Shown piece by piece: positions 49,892 through 64,000 of a DNA stretch of 64,000 nt. This DNA is from Deinococcus sp045062605 (GTDB lineage Bacteria; Deinococcota; Deinococci; Deinococcales; Deinococcaceae). Position 1 is the stretch's first letter. Every line of letters starts with the position of its first letter. The notes beneath the pieces were generated by a model. That model had not been told where the DNA came from and made no database searches. It worked only from the letters and a program-made list of their open reading frames with translations. The translations under genes and the position numbers were made by a program. The stretch lies in the NCBI RefSeq assembly GCF_045062605.1, contig NZ_JBJGDW010000010.1:1-64000 (forward strand), given 5' to 3'.

Positions 49892-49902
49892 ACATCCTCG
49901 TT

Positions 49903-49908
49903 TATGAT
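49903..49908 (+). promoter_or_regulatory. -10 box of the peptide/HD-GYP operon
   Basis: TATGAT lies six bases before the ATG at 49915. It overlaps the promoter region of the divergent regulator, so one bound protein could act on both genes. Confidence 0.5.
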
Positions 49909-49914
49909 TCCCCT

Positions 49915-50052
49915 ATGAAGAACTTACGCGCCCTGATTGCCCTCGTCCTTGCTCTCACCGCCGTTTCGGCTGGCGCGAAAGGCCTCGGCGGTTGCCCTGG
50001 TCTCGAAAGCGCCCCTATTACTACCACCCAGTCCAGCACCAACGCGAACTAA
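49915..50052 (+). CDS. 45-residue pre-peptide with signal sequence
   Basis: A tiny exported peptide that I do not recognise. The first 21 residues form a Sec signal peptide (MKNLRALIALVLALTAVS, cut after AGA), and the expected mature product is about 24 residues, starting KGLGGCPGLE, with a single cysteine and a Thr/Ser/Gln/Asn-rich tail. It has no lipobox. Codon use and the TATGAT box six bases before the ATG support expression. Next to it are a TPR regulator (divergent) and, 10 bases downstream, the 62-residue gene. A signalling peptide is a strong suggestion but not shown. Confidence 0.7.
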   Translation: MKNLRALIALVLALTAVSAGAKGLGGCPGLESAPITTTQSSTNAN

Positions 50053-50062
50053 GGCGACTGAC

Positions 50063-50251
50063 ATGACCCTATCTTACCCCCGAAAAACGCAGCAGGTCCG
50101 TGAAGCCTTTGACACCACTGCCGCTAAGCTAGGGCGTCAGCAGGCGACGGACACCTCTAACGTGCGTTCGGCCAGCGCCTCACTGCTGACCAACCGCATT
50201 GACGAATTGTCTTTCCGGATGGGCCGTCTGTCCTGTGCTGGTCTGGAATGA
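50063..50251 (+). CDS. 62-residue cytoplasmic protein of unknown function
   Basis: A small polar protein without a signal peptide. It begins MTLSYPRKTQQVREAFDTTA and is mostly helical, with a Cys near its C-terminus (RLSCAGLE). AAGG overlaps the stop of the peptide gene and lies eight bases upstream of the ATG. Its TGA stop overlaps the HD-GYP start (ATGA), so translation is coupled and it is probably a functional partner of the HD-GYP protein. I do not recognise its family. Confidence 0.6.
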   Translation: MTLSYPRKTQQVREAFDTTAAKLGRQQATDTSNVRSASASLLTNRIDELSFRMGRLSCAGLE

Positions 50252-50916
50252 GTCCCAGACGGCTTCCCTGGAACAACCCGGACAGCGGAGCCTGGAAAGC
50301 CGATGCGAATACCCATGACCTGACGGTTGAAGTCAGTTTCCGGGAGGCCAGCGCCTGGGTCACGGCACTTGCGGGCCGCCCCTGCGAGGGGCACGAGCGC
50401 CGAGTGGCCGAGCTGACCCTGAAACTCGCCGCCGCCGCCGACCTGATCCACAGTGAGCGGGATGTCCGGCAGATCGTATGGGCTGGACTGCTCCACGACA
50501 TAGGCAAGGTTGCCATCGACCCCCGCATCCTGAACAAGCCTGGCCCTTTGACGCCCAAAGAATTTGAGACCGTTCAACAGCATCCCAGCCTGGGCCACCG
50601 CCTGGCACGCACCGCCCCACAGGTCGACGATAAAATCTTGGGCGGCATCCTCCACCACCACGAACGCTGGGACGGCGAGGGTTACCCGATGGGATTGATC
50701 GGCGAATCCATCCCGCTGCTGGCCCGCCTGCTTAAGATCACCGACGTCTACGACGCGCTGGTCTCGGACCGCCCATACCGCGCCGCCTGGACTGCTGACG
50801 AGGCCGCCACGTATCTACTACAACATTCGGGCATGGCTTTCGATCCGCGCCTGATCCAGATTTTTGCGTACCGCGTTTTACCGTTTCATCAGCAACCCAT
50901 TTTCCCGCTGGACTGA
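50248..50916 (+). CDS. HD-GYP domain protein, probable cyclic-di-GMP phosphodiesterase
   Basis: A 222-residue cytoplasmic protein. The HD-GYP domain fills residues about 45-210 with His49, HD83-84 (LLHDIGKVAI), the HHHER 136-140 block, GEGYP 143-147 and the Asp in ITDVYDAL. These are the metal- and substrate-binding residues of phosphodiesterases that degrade c-di-GMP or cGAMP. There is no transmembrane or sensory domain, only about 40 residues at the N-terminus, so control should come from a partner or from expression. It is the last gene of the pre-peptide/62-residue/HD-GYP operon and is followed by a terminator. Confidence 0.88.
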   Translation: MSPRRLPWNNPDSGAWKADANTHDLTVEVSFREASAWVTALAGRPCEGHERRVAELTLKLAAAADLIHSERDVRQIVWAGLLHDIGKVAIDPRILNKPGPLTPKEFETVQQHPSLGHRLARTAPQVDDKILGGILHHHERWDGEGYPMGLIGESIPLLARLLKITDVYDALVSDRPYRAAWTADEAATYLLQHSGMAFDPRLIQIFAYRVLPFHQQPIFPLD

Positions 50917-50968
50917 AGTTCTCCTGGGGATAATGACGCTTTTCCTTCCAATCCATTTTACCGCCGAC

Positions 50969-50998
50969 AACTTCCGCAAAGCAGGAGTTGATTTTTTT
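50969..50998 (+). terminator. Terminator of the HD-GYP operon
   Basis: AACTTCC (50969-50975) pairs with GGAGTT (50984-50989) with one bulge, followed by ATTTTTTT. Confidence 0.6.
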
Positions 50999-51201
50999 GG
51001 TCTGTATCCCCGAAGTCCTGTATCCCCAAAATGCGGTCTCGTTCCGCATCGGATCAGGGGAGCGGAGCATGCTCTAGGCCGACGCCGTGCAGCACATGGC
51101 GCTGAGCAAAACAAAGACGGAACAGTCACACAACGCGAAAGCCCCCACCCGTTCCCAGGTGGGGGCTTTCGTTTCAGCCGTCAGCTTACTGCGCTAGTGG
51201 C
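50999..51201. other. Intergenic stretch between convergent units
   Basis: The words CTGTATCCCCGAA and CTGTATCCCCAAA repeat near 51003 and 51020. I see no gene before the rpoC terminator. Confidence 0.4.
51136..51171 (-). terminator. Terminator of the rpoB-rpoC operon
   Basis: A 14-base stem, CGAAAGCCCCCACC with GGTGGGGGCTTTCG, lies about 30 bases past the rpoC stop. It would work on both strands. Confidence 0.85.
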
Positions 51202-55863
<4,662 letters not shown>

Positions 55864-55866
55864 TGA

Positions 55867-55881
55867 AACTCCTCTGGAGTT
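55867..55881 (-). promoter_or_regulatory. Hairpin that encloses the rpoC ribosome binding site
   Basis: On the minus strand AACTCC and GGAGTT form a perfect 6-base stem with a 3-base loop. The GGAG of the rpoC ribosome binding site lies within the stem. The stem ends three bases before the ATG, so it could limit translation. Confidence 0.5.
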
Positions 55882-55883
55882 TT

Positions 55884-55914
55884 GTTAGACCGTTGGACGA
55901 CTGGACGGTCTAAC
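55884..55914 (-). promoter_or_regulatory. Perfect 10-base hairpin in the rpoB-rpoC spacer
   Basis: GTTAGACCGT and ACGGTCTAAC (55884-55893 and 55905-55914) form a perfect stem with an 11-base loop. There is no T-run of terminator strength, so this looks like a processing or attenuation element. Confidence 0.6.
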
Positions 55915-55989
55915 CGCAAAAGGCTTGAAGTATTGGGCTTTTGACGGTCAGACCTTTGAACCTGTTGACAGCACTCAGTTTGACAGCGC

Positions 55990-59442
<3,453 letters not shown>

Positions 59443-59691
59443 ATCCACCTCGCACGCACCCTGGGGTCTGTTGCTCACGGCCTTCTCGGGGCAGAAAAAG
59501 GCTTTTGTAACCCGTGGCATTGTAGAATCGAACTGCAATCAAGCTAGAGAAAATGGACTTGGCGAACGTCAGAAACGGCGCAATCAGGATCCGCAACCTC
59601 TCCGGCTGCGTTCCTGTCTTTGGGCGTTAGTTTTGAAAACTGGAACTTACCAATTCGCTCCTGCCTAACCCATCTTGGTTGGCCACAGGTG
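59443..59691 (-). promoter_or_regulatory. Long 5' leader of rpoB
   Basis: From the promoter at 59692-59721 the transcript would carry about 240 untranslated bases, which is long for this genome. It includes the palindrome AGTTTTGAAAACT (59629-59641) and a TACAAT box near 59520 that could be a second promoter. Confidence 0.45.
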
Positions 59692-59721
59692 AATATATAC
59701 TGTATAGGTCAGGGCTGTCAA
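59692..59721 (-). promoter_or_regulatory. Promoter of rpoB-rpoC
   Basis: The minus-strand -35 TTGACA (59716-59721) and -10 TATATT (59692-59697) are separated by 18 bases. TTGACA is a full consensus match, the strongest promoter I see in the window. Confidence 0.75.
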
Positions 59722-59830
59722 GAGATAGTGGAGGCCGCTGGAGGCCGGGAGGCCGATTAGTAAGGCTGGTAGGCGGACGCTTAAGCTTGCCGCCGGACCT
59801 GCCCCTGTATCAACACGCTCTCAACGCAAA

Positions 59831-59861
59831 TGAGGTACGGAGCGGTCTGAGCTGCACCTCA
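59831..59861 (-). terminator. Weak terminator of the MFS gene
   Basis: TGAGGT pairs with ACCTCA with T-rich sequence after it on the minus strand. Confidence 0.35.
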
Positions 59862-59894
59862 AATTTCCAAAAATGACCAGGTCTTGGTCCCGCC

Positions 59895-61037
59895 TCACGT
59901 CCGCAATTTGAGGCGCAGGCCCCCCAGCAGGGCCAGAGCCAGCACCGTGATGCCCAGCAGCGACAGCGGAATGGCTGTCGGCCCAAAGGTGTCCCGCAGC
60001 GTCCCGATCATCGGCGCGGCCAGCACTGGCCCGAGGAAAGCCCCCGCGAACACAAGTGTGGGGGCCTGGCTGCCCGGCAGCACGCGGGTCATCCACACCA
60101 GCCCGGTGGTGAAGACTGGGGCCAGGAACAGCCCGGTCAGGGCGTAGGCAAGCACGGCCAGGGACGGTACGGCGGCCAGGGCCAGACTGCCTGCGGCCAG
60201 CAGCAACGCCGCCGTGACCAGCCGGGCCGGTGGGACGCGCAGGGCCAGCGGCGCGGAGATCAGCCGCCCCACGGTGAAACTGATCCAGAACAGGGCCGAG
60301 AGCTGGGCCGCCGTGCCCGTGGCCAGGCCCAGGGTGGCTTGCAGGTGCGTCACCTCCCAGGCCCCCACTCCACCCTCCACGGCGACGTACGCCATAAAAA
60401 AGAGAATAAAACCGCCTAGCAGCGGGTAAGAGGACCGGAGAGAGGGCGGGGCAGGTGACGCGGCCACCTGTGGGGTGCCAGTTGGCAGCAGCAACAGGGC
60501 CAGAAGCAGCGCGGCGGCCAGCGCGCCGCAAACCAGCAGAGGCAACTGAAAGTCCCCGTCCGCCAGACCCACCGCCAGCGGAGCCAGGACTGCGCCCACC
60601 CCGAAGCTGGCACTGAGCAGGTTCAGCATGGCCGCGCTGCGGTTCCCGTAGCTGCTGGAAATCCAGACGTTGAGGGTCAGGTCCAGCATGCCGAAGCCCA
60701 CGCCTAGCATTGCGGCAGCTAGGAGGGCTAGAGCAAAGCTGGGCGCGAAGGCCAGACCCAGACAGCCCGCAGCCACCACGGTGGCAGCGGTCAGAGAGCG
60801 CTGCTGTGGGGATAGCCGCCCGGCCAGCAGCCCGGCCAGGATAACGCCGCAAAAAGCCCCTAACGAGTTTGCGCTCAGCAGCCAGGACACGCCGCTGGCC
60901 CGCAAACCGAACTGCTCTCCCAGTCGGGGCATGGACGGTCCCAGGATGGGATAGATCAGACCCAGCAGGAAGAAACCAATGAGGCCGATGGTGGCGAGGT
61001 GGCGGGGTGCGGAGGGTGCCGTGGCGTTCAGGGTCAT
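59895..61037 (-). CDS. MFS transporter
   Basis: A 380-residue membrane protein with twelve predicted hydrophobic helices. The segments ATIGLIGFFLLGLIYPILG (helix 1) and GVILAGLLAGRLSPQQRSL (the helix 2-3 loop with a GRL-x-R motif) fit the major facilitator superfamily. A central loop near 190-200 is short. It is in the family of fucose- or sugar-permease-like or drug-export proteins, and the substrate cannot be stated. ATG 61037 is preferred. It is followed by a weak terminator. Confidence 0.85.
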   Translation of the reverse strand: MTLNATAPSAPRHLATIGLIGFFLLGLIYPILGPSMPRLGEQFGLRASGVSWLLSANSLGAFCGVILAGLLAGRLSPQQRSLTAATVVAAGCLGLAFAPSFALALLAAAMLGVGFGMLDLTLNVWISSSYGNRSAAMLNLLSASFGVGAVLAPLAVGLADGDFQLPLLVCGALAAALLLALLLLPTGTPQVAASPAPPSLRSSYPLLGGFILFFMAYVAVEGGVGAWEVTHLQATLGLATGTAAQLSALFWISFTVGRLISAPLALRVPPARLVTAALLLAAGSLALAAVPSLAVLAYALTGLFLAPVFTTGLVWMTRVLPGSQAPTLVFAGAFLGPVLAAPMIGTLRDTFGPTAIPLSLLGITVLALALLGGLRLKLRT

Positions 61038-61106
61038 AAACTCAGCGGAGTAGAGCATGCAGGCCGCAGGCCGGGCTGCTGTTAAGTTGACGCCCTCGGA
61101 GCGCAC

Positions 61107-61152
61107 GAAATAGAGAGAGAGGAGACATCGCTGCCCACTCTCCCTCTATTTC
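61107..61152. terminator. Hairpin between the MFS and symporter genes
   Basis: GAAATAGAG (61107-61115) and CTCTATTTC (61144-61152) form a perfect 9-base stem with purine/pyrimidine tracts inside. It lies between the stop of the symporter gene and the MFS start, and probably terminates the symporter operon. Confidence 0.55.
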
Positions 61153-61215
61153 AATGGCTCTGCGCCCATGCCCAGTCACTCTGCACCCAGAGGCTCTGCG
61201 CTCAGTGGCTCTGCG
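61153..61215. repeat. Short tandem repeat over the symporter 3' end
   Basis: The word GGCTCTGCGC recurs three times (near 61156, 61192 and 61206), with a related ACTCTGCAC between them. The last copy covers the final codons of the symporter gene. Confidence 0.5.
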
Positions 61216-62926
61216 CTTCGCTCAGCGTGCCCGAGGGATAACGCACGCTTTCCACCAGTTCCTGCACCTGCGCGCTGGGCGCCGGGGTCAGGCGACTGAC
61301 CGCGAAGGCCACCACGAAATTGATGATCATGCCCACCGTGCCGATGCCGGTGGTGCTGATGCCCAGGAACAGGTCGGCGGGTGCGCCGGTGCCGCCCAGG
61401 CTGGGGGTGAAGTTGATGATGTAGACCAGCGTGAAGCCCAGGCCCAGCAGCAGCCCGGACATCGCACCTTGCCAGTTCATGCGTTTGTCGAAGATGCCCA
61501 GTACCAGCAGCGGGAAGAAGGACGCGGCGGCCAGGCCGAAGGCCAGCGCCACCACCTGCGCCACGAAGCCCGGCGGATTGATGCCGAAGTATCCGGCGGC
61601 GATAGCCGCCACCCCCACCGTGATTCGCCCGGCCAGCAGCCGCGCGGCCTCGCTGGCGTTTGGATTGATCAGCTTGTAATAGATGTCGTGCGCCACTGCC
61701 CCAGAAACCGTGATCAACAGTCCCGAGGCCGTGGAAAGTGCGGCGGCCAGACCCCCGGCGGCGACCAGCGCGATCAGGAAGGGGCTGAGGTTGGCCACTT
61801 CAGGCGTGGCCAGCACCAGAATGTCGTTGTCGATGTACAGCTCGTTGGTGTTGGCCGGATCCGGCTTGGTGAAGTCGTTGCCACCTGTCGCGGTCTTGAG
61901 AAAGGCGGCACCAGGCTTGTACTGCATCAGGCCGTCACCGTTCTTGTCGGTAAAGACCACCAGCTTGGTTTTTTCCCAGTTCTTGAACCAGGCCGGGGCG
62001 CTGGCGTAGGGTTTGTTTTCCAGGCTGTTGATCAGGTTGGTCTTGGCGAAGATCGCCAGGGCGGGCACGGTGGTGTAGAGGATAGAGATGAAAACGATGG
62101 CCCAGATGGCGCTGGTGCGCGCGCCCTGCACGGTAGGCGTGGTGTAAAAGCGCGTGATGACGTGCGGCAGCCCTGCCGTGCCGACCATCAGGGCCATGGT
62201 AATGGCGAAGATGTCCAGCGTAGTCTTGTTCTGCGCCGTGTAGGCCGGGAAGCCCAGCTGCTCCTGCAAGCCGTTCAGGTCGCCGACGATGTTCAGGAAG
62301 CCCAGTTGCGGAATCGGGTTGCCGCTGAGTTGCAGGCTGATGGCGGCGGCGGGAATAATGAAGGCCAGGATCAATACGATGTACTGCGACACCTGCGTCC
62401 AGGTGATGCCCTTCATGCCCGATAGGCTGGCGTACAGGAAGACCAGGAACACGCCGATGATCACCCCAGTGGTGATGTCGGTGTTCAGGAAGCGGCTGAA
62501 AACTACGCCCACACCGCGCATCTGCCCGGCCACGTACACGAACGAGATCAGGATGGCGGTTAGCGCGGCCAGCGCCCGCAGTGCCTGCGAGCCGTAGCGG
62601 TCCCCCACGAAGTCCGGCACCGTGAATTTGCCAAATCGGCGCAGGAAGGGCGCAATCAGCAGGGCCAGCAGCACGTAGCCGCCCGTCCAGCCCATCAGGT
62701 ACACCGAGCCGTCATAGCCGCTGAAGGCGATGATGCCCGTGATCGACAAGAAACTGGCCGCGCTCATCCAGTCGGCGGCAATCGCCATGCCGTTCCACAA
62801 CGGCGGAATACCCTGCCCAGCGACGTAAAAGCTGCGCGTGTCACGCACCCGCGTGGCCAGCGCGATGCCGATATACAGACTGAAAGTGATGGCCACCAGA
62901 ATATAGGTCCAGACCTGAACCGACAT
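61202..62926 (-). CDS. Sodium/solute symporter of the acetate permease (ActP) type
   Basis: A 574-residue membrane protein with about thirteen to fourteen hydrophobic helices of the SSS family. Typical blocks are DTRSFYVAGQGIPPLWNGMAIAADWMSAASFLSI near 32 and the LSTASGLLITVSGAVAHDIYYK segment. The small subunit gene next to it makes this the DUF4212-linked branch, related to acetate and propionate symporters. The ATG overlaps the small subunit stop (TGATG), so the two are translationally coupled. Confidence 0.9.
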   Translation of the reverse strand: MSVQVWTYILVAITFSLYIGIALATRVRDTRSFYVAGQGIPPLWNGMAIAADWMSAASFLSITGIIAFSGYDGSVYLMGWTGGYVLLALLIAPFLRRFGKFTVPDFVGDRYGSQALRALAALTAILISFVYVAGQMRGVGVVFSRFLNTDITTGVIIGVFLVFLYASLSGMKGITWTQVSQYIVLILAFIIPAAAISLQLSGNPIPQLGFLNIVGDLNGLQEQLGFPAYTAQNKTTLDIFAITMALMVGTAGLPHVITRFYTTPTVQGARTSAIWAIVFISILYTTVPALAIFAKTNLINSLENKPYASAPAWFKNWEKTKLVVFTDKNGDGLMQYKPGAAFLKTATGGNDFTKPDPANTNELYIDNDILVLATPEVANLSPFLIALVAAGGLAAALSTASGLLITVSGAVAHDIYYKLINPNASEAARLLAGRITVGVAAIAAGYFGINPPGFVAQVVALAFGLAAASFFPLLVLGIFDKRMNWQGAMSGLLLGLGFTLVYIINFTPSLGGTGAPADLFLGISTTGIGTVGMIINFVVAFAVSRLTPAPSAQVQELVESVRYPSGTLSEAQSH

Positions 62927-63237
62927 CAGCCGTCCACTCCGGTTTCCCGGTCCAGTGCGTTCATGCGGAAGGCGTAAATGGCGATCAGGATGATGAACAC
63001 GTAAATCGATCCCTGCTGCGCGATCCAGAAGCCCAGCGGAGCCTGTACCAGCTTGACGGCATTCAGGTTGCCAGAAAAAATGATGCCGAACAGGTAAGGG
63101 ACAACAAACCACACCGCCAGCAGCGACAGCGTCAGGGTCAGGTTGCTGCGCCAGTAACCCAGACGCTGCTCAGCCGTGAGGCCGCTGTGGGCTGGACCGG
63201 GTGGGGCGGTGGACGTGGAACCGGGCGGCTGGGTCAT
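62926..63237 (-). CDS. DUF4212 small subunit of the sodium/solute symporter
   Basis: A 103-residue protein with two membrane helices (LTLTLSLLAVWFVVPYLFGIIF and GSIYVFIILIAIYAFRMNAL) and a polar N-terminus rich in Pro, Ser and Thr. The DUF4212 signature YWRSNLTLTLSLLAVWF and APLGFWIAQQGSIYVF are present. It is the standard partner of the symporter that follows. AGGAG lies seven bases before the ATG. Confidence 0.9.
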   Translation of the reverse strand: MTQPPGSTSTAPPGPAHSGLTAEQRLGYWRSNLTLTLSLLAVWFVVPYLFGIIFSGNLNAVKLVQAPLGFWIAQQGSIYVFIILIAIYAFRMNALDRETGVDG

Positions 63238-63499
63238 GTCTTTCTCCTCTTGGGGCAGGGCGTTGCGGACCTCAGGGGCAGGGGGTGACAGGGAAGGATC
63301 ACGCACACTGGGTCAGCCGCTCGCCGTCTCCTGAGCAAACGGGCCAGAACCCGACCGCCGACGCTTCACCCGTCCTTTGTTTTGTCCGTGGCGACACAAT
63401 ACCCGCTTTTTACTAATGCCCTATGGTGTCCCTGTTCAGGGAACGGATTATCTGAAGCGAGTTTATTTCGCGTGGAAAATCTCGTGCTGATGGGTGTTA

Positions 63500-63537
63500 C
63501 AGGTGCCAGGTCGGCAGGATCAGACCTGCACTACCTG
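63500..63537. repeat. Nested inverted repeat upstream of the divergent genes
   Basis: CAGGT...ACCTG outside and CAGGTC...GACCTG inside form a nested palindrome of 38 bases, 18 bases before the partial gene at 63555 and 263 bases from the symporter operon start. It could be an operator. The rest of 63238-63554 holds no gene that I can support. Confidence 0.45.
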
Positions 63538-63554
63538 CTAAACTTGGATACCAC

Positions 63555-64000
63555 ATGACATCCCAGCCCACCCCCCGTTGGCCGTCCCTGCTCCCGCTGC
63601 TGCGCTTCTGGCTGGGTCTGAATGTCGTGCTTCTGGCGTTCACGCTGCTCTCACGTATCTTCACGCCGGGTGCGGACCCATTGTCGCCCGGTGGCGTGCT
63701 GCTCTGCTTGCTGCTGACCGCGCTGGGTTTCGCGCTGGGCCTGATGTATACCCGCTATTGGCCGCTGCCCGAGGCGTCTTTTCAGCGGCTGGTCCGCATG
63801 GCGCTGCTGGCGATTCCGGCGATGGGGCTGGCCATGGCGCTGGGCCTGCTGCTGCGTCCGGACATCTCAGCGCTGGTGCTGGCGCTGGCGGCTTTTCTGG
63901 GGGCGCAGTGGCGCTTCGGTACGGTTGAACCTATTGCCCCACAGCCCATACGAACAGCACCCCGGCCACCCGTCTCCAGGCAGGCGGCCCGCAGCAAGCG
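63555..64000 (+). CDS. Membrane protein, cut by the window end
   Basis: The frame is open from ATG 63555 to the last base, giving at least 148 residues. About four hydrophobic helices are visible (LRFWLGLNVVLLAFTLLSRIF, GGVLLCLLLTALGFALGLMY, LVRMALLAIPAMGLAMALGL, ISALVLALAAFLGAQW). A polar Arg- and Pro-rich tail begins (RTAPRPPVSRQAARSK). I do not recognise the family. It is divergent from the symporter operon. The shorter overlapping frame at 63578-63928 is not real. Confidence 0.6.
   Translation, partial: MTSQPTPRWPSLLPLLRFWLGLNVVLLAFTLLSRIFTPGADPLSPGGVLLCLLLTALGFALGLMYTRYWPLPEASFQRLVRMALLAIPAMGLAMALGLLLRPDISALVLALAAFLGAQWRFGTVEPIAPQPIRTAPRPPVSRQAARSK

Noticed and set aside
59443..59538. 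N-terminal extension of RpoB
   Set aside because: The standard RpoB N-terminus begins at 59442, and the added residues have no family match.

Overview
The window is high-GC bacterial chromosome and looks like a member of the genus Deinococcus. The evidence is an rpoB-rpoC pair with an RpoC of about 1,550 residues, lysine synthesis through the LysW-dependent aminoadipate route (lysZ), many genes with a TANNNT box 5-8 bases before the start codon (the leaderless arrangement known from Deinococcus), many small secreted or lipid-anchored proteins, and a dispersed 135-137 bp repeat. No transposase, phage gene, CRISPR array or resistance island is visible.

Layout. 1-3,540: an exported double-fasciclin protein, a repeat copy, then an unusual fusion of a PlsY-like acyltransferase with a long-chain acyl-ACP reductase-like domain. 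3,700-7,820: an exported phospholipase-D-like protein, ispH, lysZ, a YbjQ-family protein and a small unknown. 7,900-19,690: DegP/HtrA protease, an S1 RNA-binding protein, an ExeM-type lipoprotein nuclease, an APH-type kinase, DUF454 and EamA membrane proteins, a dienelactone hydrolase, DUF6624, oligopeptidase B and a divergent serine beta-lactamase-like protein. 19,837-20,030: a tRNA-Ala(CGC) unit with its own promoter and terminator. 20,050-25,087: exported propeller and PEGA proteins and a mercuric-reductase-like flavoprotein. 25,101-29,954 (minus strand): the operon deoC-maf-mreC-mreD-mrdA (PBP2). 30,130-38,760: peroxiredoxin-rpiA, a PIG-L deacetylase, a DUF255 thioredoxin-fold protein, transglutaminase, a LysR regulator and gamma-glutamyltransferase. 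38,962-45,142: four consecutive minus-strand exported proteins (a lipoprotein, a delta-60 repeat protein, a seven-repeat WD40 protein and a PQQ-type sugar dehydrogenase-like lipoprotein). 45,858-47,782: a 2Fe-2S ferredoxin convergent with an FAD monooxygenase. 47,978-50,916: a TPR/BTAD regulator divergent from a 45-residue pre-peptide, a 62-residue protein and an HD-GYP phosphodiesterase. 51,202-59,442: rpoC and rpoB. 59,895-64,000: an MFS transporter, an acetate-type sodium symporter with its small subunit, and a membrane protein cut by the window edge.

Most of the window is housekeeping and cell-envelope genes in short transcription units. Two loci stand out. The first is 47,978-50,916: a TPR-containing regulator faces a very small Sec-signal peptide and an HD-GYP protein. 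The arrangement recalls peptide-TPR quorum-sensing systems, but the regulator carries a SARP-like BTAD output domain and the likely target is cyclic-di-GMP. The second is the PlsY-acyl reductase fusion at 1,841-3,538, which may supply long-chain aldehyde for the alkylamine lipids known in Deinococcus. Both assignments of function are inference. Repeat copies, intercistronic hairpins and leaderless promoters are listed with positions.
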